A stretch of DNA of 64,000 nucleotides from Burkholderiales bacterium GJ-E10 (GCA_000828975.1 AP014683.1:1817700-1881699); one strand, 5' to 3'; positions 25,146 to 34,625 are shown, counted from the stretch's first letter. A program made the numbers and translations. The notes: generated by a model not told the origin, from the letters alone.

Positions 25146-27815
25146 TCAGCTATCGAGCGTGACGTCGAATTCCGACAAGCACGGTGTCCCCTGCGCGGTG
25201 TTGATGACGACCTGGGCCTCGACGAATCGGGCGGTGACGGTGCCGTTGCTCCACGGGGTGAAGCCGGAATAGGTCACTCCGTCGGAACTGGTATTGATCC
25301 GGAGCTGCGGCCGTGCCACCCCGCCCGGAATCGGAAGCGTGCCGGCAAATGCGGCCCAGGCCCGCACGGTCCTGACCGAACCCAGATCGAGCACCGTTGC
25401 GGACTCGAACGAGCAGGTCGGGACGGGATTGGGAACCAGCGCATCGAAGGTGTCCCATCCGTCATCGACCGTCGGGCTCTGCCCCTGCGGGACGAGCTTA
25501 CCCGTCCAATGTCGGACCATGCCGATCGAGGTGCCGAACCACTGCGGCCCGCAGTCGAGTGTGGCCTGCACGGTGAGCGTATCCGTGACCGTGAAATCGC
25601 AGTTTGATGCCGCCGAGTAATTGCCCCCGGAATCCTGTGCTGCCAGCAGGAAGGTCCAGGCGCCGGGTGGAACTTGCGATGATGCGTAGGCGGTCTGCGT
25701 GATCCCGGCGGCGATCAGGACGCCATCGTTCCAATTGGCGGCATTGCCCTTCGGCACGTAGCGCAGCTCATACCGGGCGCCCGCCATGCCGGATCCGATC
25801 CAGCTGAAATCCACCGTCGTCCCGCTTTGCGCGACGGCAAGCCCGGAGGGCGCGGGCGGCACGGAGAGTTGCTGGCCTACGAGAAAGGCCACCGCCGGCA
25901 CCTGCGCGATGTCCTGCACCGCCACCCCCCCGGCATTGAACGCGACGAACTTGAAGTAGAGCGTCTTGCCGTTCAGGGCCGGGTTGTACGGATAACGGAA
26001 CAGGGTCTCGTCGCACAACACGAAACGCGCGCCGGCTGCAGCCACATTCTGGTCCGCGCTGTCATAGAGGCCGCGCAGCAGGGTATCGAGTGTGTAGTGT
26101 GATGCTGCCGTGAGCGTGGCATCGCGCCAGGCGAGGAATTCGTTGCCCACGAGGGACAGCGTGCCGTAGGAGAGCAGCGTGCCTTGGCTGACGCCGACGA
26201 GCGTGCCATGACTTCCCGAGAGATCGACCCCCAGCGTATTGCCGGTGTCGAGCACGCCGGGCGCGGCAGAGGGTGCTGGCATGAGGCTCGTCGTCGTGAC
26301 ACCAGAGGTCGAATTGCCGTAGATGACGCCGATGGGCTGGTAGCTCACATCGTCGTAGCTCATGTAGATCTGCGAGCCGGCATAGAGCGGGTCGAGGTTG
26401 GTCACCGCCATCCAGATCTCGTTGCCGCTGGCGGTTGCCGCCGGAGGCGCCAAAAAAATCGTCGCGGCCGAGAGTTGCGTAGGCGCCGTGCCCAGATTCG
26501 GGATGTAGCCCGAGGCGGCCTGCGCGTCGTAGGCGAGCGATGCATAAAACGCCGGGTTGAACTCCTCGGCGGTGATGGTCAAGAGACCGCTTGCATCCTC
26601 TTCGGTGGCCGTGATCAACACCGGCGTGTGATCGAGCCCCAGCATGGCATCCGTGATCGTCACCACATCCATGGGTTCCAGCAGACAGTAGCGCGGCGAG
26701 AGCTTGAACTGGAAGGTATTTAAGATGTAGAGCTCGCGCAGAAGGATGGCCTGCGCCACCTGTTGCGCCACCTGCGGCAGGCAGATCGAGTGCAACGTGA
26801 CGGTGGGTTTGGTGCGCACGCCAAACGTTTCGATCGCCGACTGGTCGGTCACCCGCGCGGGGGCTGTCGTGTACTCATTGGCGCGGTCGAGGTATTCCAC
26901 CGACACGTCGTTATAGGCGTCCGCTCGGCGCTTGCGGGTGACGACGACCGGATCTTCGCTTCCCTTGACGATGAAATCGTCGTCCCCGAGGTCGTAGACC
27001 GGCGCCGCGACGCTTCCGTAGGGCACGATCTTGAGCGTTTTCTCGGACCAGAAGGCGCCCGCATTGGCCACCAGCAGCCAGTCGGCGATCCAGTCGTGCG
27101 CCGCGCGCTGGGTGGCCACCGCCGGGCTGATGAGGAGCCCATTGTTCGCGCACCAGTTGCGCAGCGCCGTGAGGTCCCCCAGGAACGACTGCGGCGCCCA
27201 GGCGTTGGGGAACACCGACAGCACGCCGTAGTAGGGATTGCCGAGGAAGTCGCTGATCACGTCGGCCGGGTTGGCGTCCTGCGTGCCGGGGCTGATCTGG
27301 GCCCCCTCGACCTCGAAGAGGTGATTGCCGAGCGACCCGTTGCTGCCCAGGTCATAGTTGGCGAACGCCGCATAGGCGCTGCCGGCGTAGCCCAGGGCCT
27401 CGGTCGGATGCGCGGAGCTCAAGTATCCCCAGGGCGTCTGCGGATAGGTGCCGGGGAAGATCGTGAAGCCGACCGCTGCCGGGTTGGCGTAGGACACGTG
27501 GTTGCGCCAGATGCGCGAGACGCCTGCCACCGGCCCTTCGGCGAGCAGGAAACATACCGTGGCCGAATAGGTGTAGGTGGTGGTCGTGATCGAGCCGCCC
27601 CCGCCGCCGCCCTTGCCGCCGCCCGTGCTTTGCGAGCTCGTATGCGGGTGGACTTGCCAGTCGGTGTAGTACATGAGCGTGGGCGAGACGCGCGCGGTGC
27701 CGTAGACGATGGGCACCGGCTGGCTGTAGCCGGTCTTCTGGATCTGCAGCCCGGCCAGCACCGGGGTCTGCCACCCCGAGGGCCGGGGCTTGTTGCCGCC
27801 GAAGAGCCCGCTCAT
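25146..27815 (-). CDS. tail tip/baseplate hub protein (J-like)
   Basis: An 889-residue protein. The N-terminus (MSGLFGGNKPRPSGWQTPVL) precedes a phage-tail-3-like hub region (residues about 150-520, including SPRYCLLEPMDVVTITDAML). A fibronectin-III-like segment follows near residues 700-790 (VPPAPSGLAVAQSGTTVDFS), then a beta-rich C-terminal carbohydrate-binding-like domain. A glycine run (KGGGGGGS) lies near residue 60. It follows the NlpC/P60 gene with a 4-base overlap, matching the lambda K-I-J order. GGGG-type ribosome binding site upstream. Confidence 0.85.
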   Translation of the reverse strand: MSGLFGGNKPRPSGWQTPVLAGLQIQKTGYSQPVPIVYGTARVSPTLMYYTDWQVHPHTSSQSTGGGKGGGGGGSITTTTYTYSATVCFLLAEGPVAGVSRIWRNHVSYANPAAVGFTIFPGTYPQTPWGYLSSAHPTEALGYAGSAYAAFANYDLGSNGSLGNHLFEVEGAQISPGTQDANPADVISDFLGNPYYGVLSVFPNAWAPQSFLGDLTALRNWCANNGLLISPAVATQRAAHDWIADWLLVANAGAFWSEKTLKIVPYGSVAAPVYDLGDDDFIVKGSEDPVVVTRKRRADAYNDVSVEYLDRANEYTTAPARVTDQSAIETFGVRTKPTVTLHSICLPQVAQQVAQAILLRELYILNTFQFKLSPRYCLLEPMDVVTITDAMLGLDHTPVLITATEEDASGLLTITAEEFNPAFYASLAYDAQAASGYIPNLGTAPTQLSAATIFLAPPAATASGNEIWMAVTNLDPLYAGSQIYMSYDDVSYQPIGVIYGNSTSGVTTTSLMPAPSAAPGVLDTGNTLGVDLSGSHGTLVGVSQGTLLSYGTLSLVGNEFLAWRDATLTAASHYTLDTLLRGLYDSADQNVAAAGARFVLCDETLFRYPYNPALNGKTLYFKFVAFNAGGVAVQDIAQVPAVAFLVGQQLSVPPAPSGLAVAQSGTTVDFSWIGSGMAGARYELRYVPKGNAANWNDGVLIAAGITQTAYASSQVPPGAWTFLLAAQDSGGNYSAASNCDFTVTDTLTVQATLDCGPQWFGTSIGMVRHWTGKLVPQGQSPTVDDGWDTFDALVPNPVPTCSFESATVLDLGSVRTVRAWAAFAGTLPIPGGVARPQLRINTSSDGVTYSGFTPWSNGTVTARFVEAQVVINTAQGTPCLSEFDVTLDS

Positions 27816-28261
27816 CGCAATCCCCACGGATCGAAGAAGCGCACCGGGCGGCCCGCCAGCGCCCCCATCGCGGCGTTGCCGATGACGACCCTCTGTTCCG
27901 GGGCGTAGGCATGGATGATGGCGGGCCAGTCGGTGATGATGCCCGCATGGCTGTAGATCCGGCCGAACTTCCACAGCGCGATGTTGCCGGGTGCCGGGTC
28001 CATGACTTCCGCCGCGTACCGCCGGATGCCCTCGAGGTAGGTTTCCTCGTTGCGGTGGAGCATGATGTCTCGGGCATAGCGCGGGATCGGGATGCTCGCT
28101 ACCTCCACCCCCCTGCGCGCGAACACGCCCGCGCGCCCGTAGACTTCCAGCAGCAGCATCAGGCAATCCACCCCGGCGCCCTTGACGCGGGCGGCATGGT
28201 GATAGGGCGTGCCGAGCCAGTCCCGCACCTCGGTCAGGACGTCTTGTCGTGTGCCGTTCAT
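27812..28261 (-). CDS. NlpC/P60 family tail assembly peptidase
   Basis: A 149-residue cysteine peptidase-like protein with the catalytic cysteine in GVDCLMLLLEVYG (about residue 33) and histidine in YSHAGIITD (about residue 105). In lambda-like tails the homologue (K, C-terminal domain) is needed for tip assembly and may clip peptidoglycan on entry. It overlaps the tip protein start by 4 bases. Confidence 0.9.
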   Translation of the reverse strand: MNGTRQDVLTEVRDWLGTPYHHAARVKGAGVDCLMLLLEVYGRAGVFARRGVEVASIPIPRYARDIMLHRNEETYLEGIRRYAAEVMDPAPGNIALWKFGRIYSHAGIITDWPAIIHAYAPEQRVVIGNAAMGALAGRPVRFFDPWGLR

Positions 28262-28262
28262 A

Positions 28263-29189
28263 TCAGGTGCTCGCCGTGGGCGACGGCACGAAGGGCCAGC
28301 CGCGGAAGTGGACGAGGTTGTTGAACCGGGCCTGACAGGTCGCCATGGTCTTGTCGCAGCCGGGGAAGACGGTGAAGTTGTCGCCAGCAGCCGGGACAGA
28401 GTTCAGCGGCGTCATCAGGGAGAAGGTGTTGACGCCATTAGCGAGCGTGTGCTGCTTGATGGTTGCGGCGGCCCCCGTATTGGCGCCCGAGGTGAAGAGC
28501 ATCGTTCCCTGGGTGAAATACCCGGACGGCATGGCGAACCCCGTGCTGTCGACGGCGATGGCGGATGCGGCAGTGACCCAGCCATATTCGGCGTAATGGG
28601 CTTGTGTCAGCGCGCAGCCGGTATCGAACAGCGAGTGGATGCAGCCGGGCGAGAGCAGGTTTCGCGGCATGTCGAGATTGAGCAACTCCAGTTGCGAGCT
28701 CACCGTCAGCACGACGCTCGAGCGCGAAGGCTTGACCTCCGAGACGTTGCCGAAGAAGAGATTGACCACCCCGGCCGAGGTGTCGCCGTAGCTCGGCATG
28801 AAACAGCGGTCGATGCTGACCGTCGCGCCGTCGAAGCCGCCGTTGACGGCAAACTGCGGAAACGGCACGCCCAGAACGAGGTCGGTGGCACTCCCGAAGA
28901 TCGACACTTCCACCGTGTCGACCGAGAGATCCAGGGAGCACTTGATGCCGGATCTCGCCACCGCCGGATGCGTGCATTGATAGGTGTTGCCGTTGTAGAC
29001 GAGGTTCTCGTCGGCATCGGTGTAGAAGAGCCGGGTCGGCGCCGGCGGACCGTAGCCGTAACCATAGCCGCCGTATCCTCCAAGGGACGCACCCGGATCC
29101 ACCGAGATGAGCGTGAGGGTGTAGAGATCGGCGTAGAGCAACTGATGGGAGGCAAGCAGCGATTGGGTGAGAGTGGATGCCTGTTTCAT
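28263..29189 (-). CDS. DUF2163 tail protein
   Basis: A 308-residue protein of the DUF2163/BR0599-like phage family. The C-terminal signature FTVFPGCDKTMATCQARFNN followed by NLVHFRGWPFVP is characteristic. Conserved cysteines in HSLFDTGCALTQAHY suggest a metal or disulfide site. The ATG at 29189 is preferred to the GTG at 29195 because AAGGTG precedes it. It is part of the tip module between DUF2460 and NlpC/P60 proteins. Confidence 0.88.
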   Translation of the reverse strand: MKQASTLTQSLLASHQLLYADLYTLTLISVDPGASLGGYGGYGYGYGPPAPTRLFYTDADENLVYNGNTYQCTHPAVARSGIKCSLDLSVDTVEVSIFGSATDLVLGVPFPQFAVNGGFDGATVSIDRCFMPSYGDTSAGVVNLFFGNVSEVKPSRSSVVLTVSSQLELLNLDMPRNLLSPGCIHSLFDTGCALTQAHYAEYGWVTAASAIAVDSTGFAMPSGYFTQGTMLFTSGANTGAAATIKQHTLANGVNTFSLMTPLNSVPAAGDNFTVFPGCDKTMATCQARFNNLVHFRGWPFVPSPTAST

Positions 29190-29191
29190 GA

Positions 29192-29827
29192 TCACACCTT
29201 GTTCAAGGGGCTGCCGACGAACGCGATCTGCTTGAGTTCGTAGAGCTGGTACATGAACTGGTTGAAGTCCGCGTGATCGTTCACGAAGCGCACGCGGTAG
29301 AAGAACGCGCCCGTCCAGCTGAGCACGGCACCGGCGGCAGGTGGCGTGGCGAACGTCACCTGCCCGTTGACGATGGAGAAGGCGGCCGGGGTCTGAAGCA
29401 CCCCGCCCACGAAGATCTGCGGCGTGCCGTTCAGGTTCTGCACCGGCTCGACGAAGCCGCCGTAGGCGCGCGTGAGCGGGAAGGTGGTGGTCACCCCGTC
29501 GCCGGTGGCGAACGGCTGGTCGACGACCGCGTTGTCCGACGGATCCGAATAGCAGAAGGCCGAGAAGCTCCCCCGCTGCTGCAGGAAGAATCCCATCAGG
29601 GTCTCGATTTCGGCGTAGGCGCCGTCGCGCAGGAATTCGTAGGAGAGCGTGAAGGTCCAGAGCGGATACTGCATGCGCGCGGCGCGCACCTCAAACCCGG
29701 ACACCGCCCGGTGGGTTGCGGTGTTGAACTGCGGCGATTTCTGCACGCCCCACTGGATGCCGGGCAGCGTCGGGAAGACCTTGCCGCAACCCGGAGGTGG
29801 CGGCGGAATGACGATGGCGAAGCTCAT
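29192..29827 (-). CDS. DUF2460 tail protein
   Basis: A 211-residue protein of the DUF2460 family, found in siphovirus tail tips (distal-tail-like role). Family features include ALSYEFLRD-like FTLSYEFLRDGAYAEIETLMGF near residue 62-83 and the C-terminal YRVRFVNDHADFNQFMYQLYELK segment; only the pattern is given here. It normally follows the tape measure directly; here a glycosyltransferase gene intervenes and overlaps its start by 4 bases. Confidence 0.88.
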   Translation of the reverse strand: MSFAIVIPPPPPGCGKVFPTLPGIQWGVQKSPQFNTATHRAVSGFEVRAARMQYPLWTFTLSYEFLRDGAYAEIETLMGFFLQQRGSFSAFCYSDPSDNAVVDQPFATGDGVTTTFPLTRAYGGFVEPVQNLNGTPQIFVGGVLQTPAAFSIVNGQVTFATPPAAGAVLSWTGAFFYRVRFVNDHADFNQFMYQLYELKQIAFVGSPLNKV

Positions 29828-31008
29828 GAATGGTGCGATGAAACGTTGTGGATTTCGTCGATTACCGTCTGGACGGCGGATTCCGTGCCGAGGCCCGCGT
29901 ATTTCGCGGCGAGTGCCTCGGCGGCAGTTCGGAAGGACGCATCCCTCAACAGGCGGTGAATCGCATCGGAAAGACCTTCCGCGCCTTCGGCTCGCACGGC
30001 CATCCCGGCCCCCGTTTTCTCCACCCGGCGTCCCAACATCGCCTGCTCGGCGTTGGCCGGCAACGTCAGCACCGGAATCCCGGCCAGTAAGGCCCTGGTG
30101 ACGGTGCCGGATCCAGAGGCGATCACGAGATCGGCTGATTCGAGCAGTGCGTCGAAGCGCACCGGCTGCCGGAACACCCGGAGATCGGGATGAGCATGGC
30201 GCAGCGGTCTGCCGATATCCGGCAGAACGGCGATGACCTCGGCACCGACCGTCTCCAGCGCCTGCAACACCTCGTCGATGACCGGCGTCGCCCCGCGCAG
30301 ATAGACCAGCACGCGGGGCTTGTTCGTTCCCTTCCAATGCGCCGCTACACCGCCAGGCAAATCCTGCAACGGGCCGGCATAGGTGGCGTCCGCACGCGCA
30401 CCGCAGTGGTCCAGTTCGGCCACCGTGGTGAGCACATTGCGCGTCCCCTGGAAAACCTGCGCCAACCGCTCGAGCGGGGGCGCCCCGAGGGCGCGCAGCA
30501 CCCGGTTCACGTTGAAGAGCACCAGGTCCTCGGAGAACCGGCGCGCCGGCGCGTATCGATCGGCATCCGTCAGAAATGACGGCAGTTCCGCCGTATCCGG
30601 CGGAATCTCGAAGCCGCTGCCCACGGCCACGGACGGGATGCCCGCCACGCGGGCAGCCAGGAGCGCTGCGGGCGCGTAGTCGCTCACCACGACGTCGGTT
30701 TCGTGCTCGGCAAAGAGCCGCATCCACCCGGAGAGCCGCCCCTCCAGCATCGCCGCATCATTGAGGCCGTCGGCAAAGAGGATGGCGCCGTAGCCCGCAA
30801 GTCCGCGCGGCATCCGCCGGATCGCAGCACCGTGGGGCGCTGTGACACAAGGGATGCCGATGGATGCACACAAGGAAGCCGCGATCGTCGCATCGCGCGC
30901 CGCGTACCGGACATCGTGGTCTTGCGCCTGCAAGCGGGGCAGCACCGGTAGATCGCGCGCGACGTGCCCCCAGTTGCCGCCCAGCTCCCAGGCCAGCAGG
31001 ATGTTCAT
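29824..31008 (-). CDS. GT-B fold glycosyltransferase inside the tail operon
   Basis: A 394-residue protein resembling the UDP-glycosyltransferase/MurG superfamily. The N-terminal acceptor domain begins MNILLAWELGGNWGHVARDL, with the conserved G-x-G-H loop. The C-terminal donor domain has ADLVIASGSGTVTRALLAG, then IPVLTLPANAEQAMLG and RRVEKTGAGM, matching the UGT nucleotide-sugar signature. It overlaps the tape measure stop and the DUF2460 start by 4 bases each (ATGA), so it is an integral late gene. Possible targets are tail proteins, host surface glycans or a metabolite; none can be chosen from sequence. Confidence 0.85.
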   Translation of the reverse strand: MNILLAWELGGNWGHVARDLPVLPRLQAQDHDVRYAARDATIAASLCASIGIPCVTAPHGAAIRRMPRGLAGYGAILFADGLNDAAMLEGRLSGWMRLFAEHETDVVVSDYAPAALLAARVAGIPSVAVGSGFEIPPDTAELPSFLTDADRYAPARRFSEDLVLFNVNRVLRALGAPPLERLAQVFQGTRNVLTTVAELDHCGARADATYAGPLQDLPGGVAAHWKGTNKPRVLVYLRGATPVIDEVLQALETVGAEVIAVLPDIGRPLRHAHPDLRVFRQPVRFDALLESADLVIASGSGTVTRALLAGIPVLTLPANAEQAMLGRRVEKTGAGMAVRAEGAEGLSDAIHRLLRDASFRTAAEALAAKYAGLGTESAVQTVIDEIHNVSSHHS

Positions 31009-33338
31009 GGGAAGCGCGTGACCGGCACGAAGTTGCGTCCCATCTGCCGCAGGAGCGTCTGCAGGTCGCCCACCCGCACCACATCGGCGTCGCTGCGCGC
31101 ATGGATGTGCACGGTGCCGCCGCTACTGCCCCCGCTGATCAATCGGTCGAGGCCGGCCGCCTTGTCGGCGGGCAGGATGGTCTCGTTTCGGTGCACGAAG
31201 TTGAGCCGATCGGTCGGAATCTGCCAGGCGCCGCCGGCCGAGGAGGCCACGCTGCCGGCCACCCCCGCGACGGTGGCCATGGCCGCCGGGGCGGATGTCG
31301 CAGCGAGCGCCGGACCCACATAGGGAATGCCGGAGAGTGCCGCCCAGACGCCGGAGAACACCTTGGCGGCGTCGTTCATGATGGCTTTGATGACCGCCAT
31401 GGCGGAGGACGCGAGCCCCGAGGCGCTGGCCTGCTGTTCGGCCGCCGTGCGCGTGGCCGTGCCCGTCACGGTGGCGGCGGTCTTGGCCATCTCGTTGGCC
31501 GCCCACTGCGTCACCATCCGCACACCGGCGCCGACGAACTCGGCCACCACCGAATCGAGCAGATGCGTCACCCCCTTCTGCCAGGTGGTGGTGCCCATGA
31601 TCATGCCCTTGATGGTGGTGTCGAACGCCTGGGTGATGGGGGCGAAGGCCTTCTGCCAGGCCTGCACCGAATTGGTGGCCGCCTGGGTGTGCAGTTTCTC
31701 CATGTCGAGCGCATGCTTTTGCTCGATCTGCGCGAGTTGGTCGAGCTGGCGCTGCAAGGCGACCGGGTCGTGATTGGGGTCGCCCTGCAGCAGCGCGATG
31801 CGCTTTTGTTGCGCATCGACCTCGATGCGGTATTTCTCGTCCTCGAAGTTCTGCTGCATCTGCAGCAGCTGGTCGTGGGTGATCCGGCCGGATTTGAGTT
31901 GTGTGCGCGCCTTCTGCTCGTCGAGCGCCACCTCGTTCAAGGACCGATCGCGGGCGGCCTGGATGGATTCTTCCGCGAGCTTCCGGCGCTCGGCGGCATC
32001 CTGCTTCATCTGATCCAGGGTGAGTGAGGAGACGCGGCGCTCGATCGCGATCCGATCGTTGGCGGAGAGCTTCTGCGTCTCGAGGATGTCCTCCCAGTAC
32101 CGGATTTCCTGAGCCTTCGAATACTCCCGCAGATCATTCGTCTGCTGGTAGTAGACCTTTGCCTCGGCAAGACGCTCCTCGTACTCGGCCATGTGCGACC
32201 GCTCACCGGCGCCGTGGTGGCGCCCGCCGCCGCGCCCGCCGCTCGTCCGGAAGACCGCGAGCGTGCCCGTGCTGGTCGCCCCTTCCGATTCGGAGGACGA
32301 CGAGGTTGCAGAGGCGGTGTCGAGCGTGGCGAGAAACCGGTTGGTCTTGGTCTGCAGCGCATCGACATCCTCTTTCCACGCCTCGAAGATGGATTTGGCG
32401 GAGAGCGGATGCGAGACCACCGCCGCCACCATGGCGATGGTCTTGCCCAGCGCTTCGACCGTCGCGGCGAGCTTGGCGATGAAGCCGGTCATCCACACGG
32501 CGGCGTCCCCCATCTGCCGGAACACCTCCTTCAGCACCCCGCCATCGGATGTCCCTTTGAGGAAGGCGTCGACGATCCGGTTCATGGCGGGCATGAGCTC
32601 CCCCATCAGGTTGCGGGTGACGGCCTGGCCTTCGGCCGAGATTTCCTTCAGCTTGTCGGCGAACGCGGCCGACTGGCGCACCGATTCCTCGCTCATGACG
32701 ATGCCGAGCGCCTTCGCCTTCGCCTTGAGGGCGTCGATGCCTTCGGAACCCCGGTCGAGCAGCGGAATCAGCTCCGCCCCCGAGCGCCCGAAGAGCTGCA
32801 TGGCGAGCGCCGTCTTGGTTGCCCCGTCGCGGGTGGCATGGAAGCGGTCGGCGACTTTGGCCAGCACCTCGTCCATGCTCATGGATTTGAGATCTTGAGC
32901 AGACAAGCCGACCGACCGGAAGGCGGAGGCCGACTGAAGCGATCCCTGCTGCGTCTGCAGCATCGCGCGCGAGAGGTGTTCGAGCCCCACCGACAAGGAC
33001 TGGAAGTCGACGTCGGACATCTTCGCGGCAAAGCCCAGGCCTTGCAGCGACTCGGCGCTCATTCCTGTCTGCTGCGCGGCGTGCTCGATCCGGTCGCCGA
33101 ATTCGGCCGCACTCTTGGCCGCTTCGACCAGGTGTTCGGCGAGCATCGCGATGCCCATCGCCTCGACCATCTCCTTCATGGACTTGAGCGATTCCTTGAC
33201 ACCATCGAGCTGCTCGCGGACCGTCCGCTGGATGTGGCCCATCGAGCGGTTGACCTCCTCCTTGGCGCGGCCGAAGTCGGAGGTCAGCCGCGCGACGTTG
33301 GCCGCGATCTCGATCTGCAGTTCAGCGATTTTGGTCAT
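31005..33338 (-). CDS. tail tape measure protein
   Basis: A 777-residue protein that sets tail length. The N-terminal third (MTKIAELQIEIAANVARLTS...) is helical and coiled-coil-like, and residues about 60-300 match the tape measure core (LQGLGFAAKMSDVDFQSLSVGL). A long charged coiled coil lies near residues 375-530, and a glycine/alanine-rich C-terminal part with hydrophobic segments near 590-720 may enter the host membrane. GGAG is 7 bases upstream. It overlaps the tail chaperone extension frame and the glycosyltransferase start. Confidence 0.92.
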   Translation of the reverse strand: MTKIAELQIEIAANVARLTSDFGRAKEEVNRSMGHIQRTVREQLDGVKESLKSMKEMVEAMGIAMLAEHLVEAAKSAAEFGDRIEHAAQQTGMSAESLQGLGFAAKMSDVDFQSLSVGLEHLSRAMLQTQQGSLQSASAFRSVGLSAQDLKSMSMDEVLAKVADRFHATRDGATKTALAMQLFGRSGAELIPLLDRGSEGIDALKAKAKALGIVMSEESVRQSAAFADKLKEISAEGQAVTRNLMGELMPAMNRIVDAFLKGTSDGGVLKEVFRQMGDAAVWMTGFIAKLAATVEALGKTIAMVAAVVSHPLSAKSIFEAWKEDVDALQTKTNRFLATLDTASATSSSSESEGATSTGTLAVFRTSGGRGGGRHHGAGERSHMAEYEERLAEAKVYYQQTNDLREYSKAQEIRYWEDILETQKLSANDRIAIERRVSSLTLDQMKQDAAERRKLAEESIQAARDRSLNEVALDEQKARTQLKSGRITHDQLLQMQQNFEDEKYRIEVDAQQKRIALLQGDPNHDPVALQRQLDQLAQIEQKHALDMEKLHTQAATNSVQAWQKAFAPITQAFDTTIKGMIMGTTTWQKGVTHLLDSVVAEFVGAGVRMVTQWAANEMAKTAATVTGTATRTAAEQQASASGLASSAMAVIKAIMNDAAKVFSGVWAALSGIPYVGPALAATSAPAAMATVAGVAGSVASSAGGAWQIPTDRLNFVHRNETILPADKAAGLDRLISGGSSGGTVHIHARSDADVVRVGDLQTLLRQMGRNFVPVTRFP

Positions 33339-33610
33339 GTCGTGCTCCCGCCTGCGGCCCGGAAGAGTTCGATGAATGCGTCGAGGTCGGCCTGGTCATT
33401 GCCGGTGGGTTCCGGGGGGATTTGAGGCTTGATGCCGAGATAGGCCTGCACCATGTCGCGCAGCGGCGGGTGTCGGCGCCAGTGCGCATCGAGCGCCAGA
33501 AAGCGCGGCAGATCCATCTGGCTGTCGATGACGTCCCAGGTCCAGCCGGTGCGCTCGATGAGGAGACAGTAGACGGCGTCCCAATCGACCGGCGCCGGCC
33601 TCAGGCTTCC
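33335..33610 (-). CDS. tail assembly chaperone extension (T-like), probably made by -1 frameshift
   Basis: This 91-codon frame (RPAPVDWDAVYCLLIERTGW...) has no start codon near its beginning. It lies in the -1 frame relative to the preceding 94-residue chaperone, overlapping its last codons at a run of five G (33609-33613). The arrangement matches lambda G/GT, where a -1 slip makes a fused chaperone essential for tail assembly. A slip on GGG would give a product of about 183 residues. The stop overlaps the tape measure start. Confidence 0.7.
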   Translation of the reverse strand, partial: GSLRPAPVDWDAVYCLLIERTGWTWDVIDSQMDLPRFLALDAHWRRHPPLRDMVQAYLGIKPQIPPEPTGNDQADLDAFIELFRAAGGSTT

Positions 33611-33885
33611 CCCGACGGTGCAGCCTCCCGGGCGCTGGAGGCCTGCATCACGGCCCGGAAGGCGAGGTTCAGATTGCCCACGTCCAGGCACTCGTCCTCG
33701 AACACCTTCTGGTCGAGATCGGGATAGTTGCGCTTGAGCGCGGCGAAGACAATGTCGGCCATGACCTCCACCGTGGGCGTGGCGCGGCCCTCGAAGACGT
33801 CGGCGAAGCGGCGCATGCAGGAGAAGGGAACGGGGGGTGCCACGAACTCGCGCCCGCCCAGGGTGATGGGTTGTCCGTCGATCAT
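33601..33885 (-). CDS. tail assembly chaperone (G-like)
   Basis: A 94-residue protein beginning MIDGQPITLGGREFVAPPVP. It has the size and position (between major tail protein and tape measure) of lambda gpG, and it carries the YPDLDQKVFEDECLDVGNLN segment common in such chaperones. It would bind the tape measure during tail assembly. AAGGA precedes the start. Most ribosomes would stop at 33601 and a minority slip into the T-like frame. Confidence 0.8.
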   Translation of the reverse strand: MIDGQPITLGGREFVAPPVPFSCMRRFADVFEGRATPTVEVMADIVFAALKRNYPDLDQKVFEDECLDVGNLNLAFRAVMQASSAREAAPSGEA

Positions 33886-33896
33886 GGTGATTCCTT

Positions 33897-34625
33897 TCAG
33901 TTGGCGACCGAGAGCGTGCCGATGTTGTTGGCGGCATCCGCCATCACCTCGAAGTCGAGCTCGGGGATGGTGTAATCCTCGATCTTGGTCTGCAGCGACA
34001 ATTTGCTCGAGGTGCACAGGTTGAGTTTGAGCGTCACGTTCCTGCCCGACGCGGTGGTCGAGAAGATCCCCATGAAGGTGGGTGTGGTGCCCATGGCCTG
34101 GTTGGAGAGCGCGACCTTGGTGCCGCCGGCGGCCGCCGTGTAGAGGTAGTCGATCAGCACCGCAGCACCGGTGTCGGCGGCGTTGAAGGTGTAGACGCCG
34201 GCGGCGACCGAATACTGGCCCTGGGCCGGGGCGGAGGCGACGCGGGTGAGCGGGACCCCGGTTGCGGCATAGACGACACCCAGGTCGGTATCGAAGGTCG
34301 CGGCGTTGGCCACGGTCACCGTGTAGGGGGTGGCGGCGGCGACCGTGCCGGCCTCGCCCACGGCGGAGAGCAAGAGGCCCGTCGCGGCAGTCTGGGAGAA
34401 GAACAGATCGTTCAACATCGCGCCGTTGATCTGGGCGAACTTGGCCTTGCCGGAGAACTTCGCCTGCGCGCGCCGCACGTCGACGGCGAACTGGTTCTGG
34501 CCGTAGAGCTGCTTGGTGGTGAACTGCAGGTCGAACTGCACGTCCTGCAGGGTGGCGAACTTGCGCGGGGTGGAATTGGCGGCGGCCGAGATCCCGTAGA
34601 AATTGCCGGAACCGAATGCGAGCAT
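33897..34625 (-). CDS. major tail tube protein
   Basis: A 242-residue beta-rich protein (MLAFGSGNFYGISAAANSTP...) with QFDLQFTTKQLYGQNQFAVD and a conserved C-terminal TSSKLSLQTKIEDYTIPELD region typical of siphovirus tail tube subunits. It is followed by the chaperone and tape measure, as expected. An intrinsic terminator lies 20 bases upstream of its start, so it may be transcribed from its own promoter or by antiterminated polymerase. Confidence 0.88.
   Translation of the reverse strand: MLAFGSGNFYGISAAANSTPRKFATLQDVQFDLQFTTKQLYGQNQFAVDVRRAQAKFSGKAKFAQINGAMLNDLFFSQTAATGLLLSAVGEAGTVAAATPYTVTVANAATFDTDLGVVYAATGVPLTRVASAPAQGQYSVAAGVYTFNAADTGAAVLIDYLYTAAAGGTKVALSNQAMGTTPTFMGIFSTTASGRNVTLKLNLCTSSKLSLQTKIEDYTIPELDFEVMADAANNIGTLSVAN

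Noticed and set aside
30190-30579. Plus-strand ORFs opposite the glycosyltransferase
   Set aside because: They are antisense frames without ribosome binding sites or family features.
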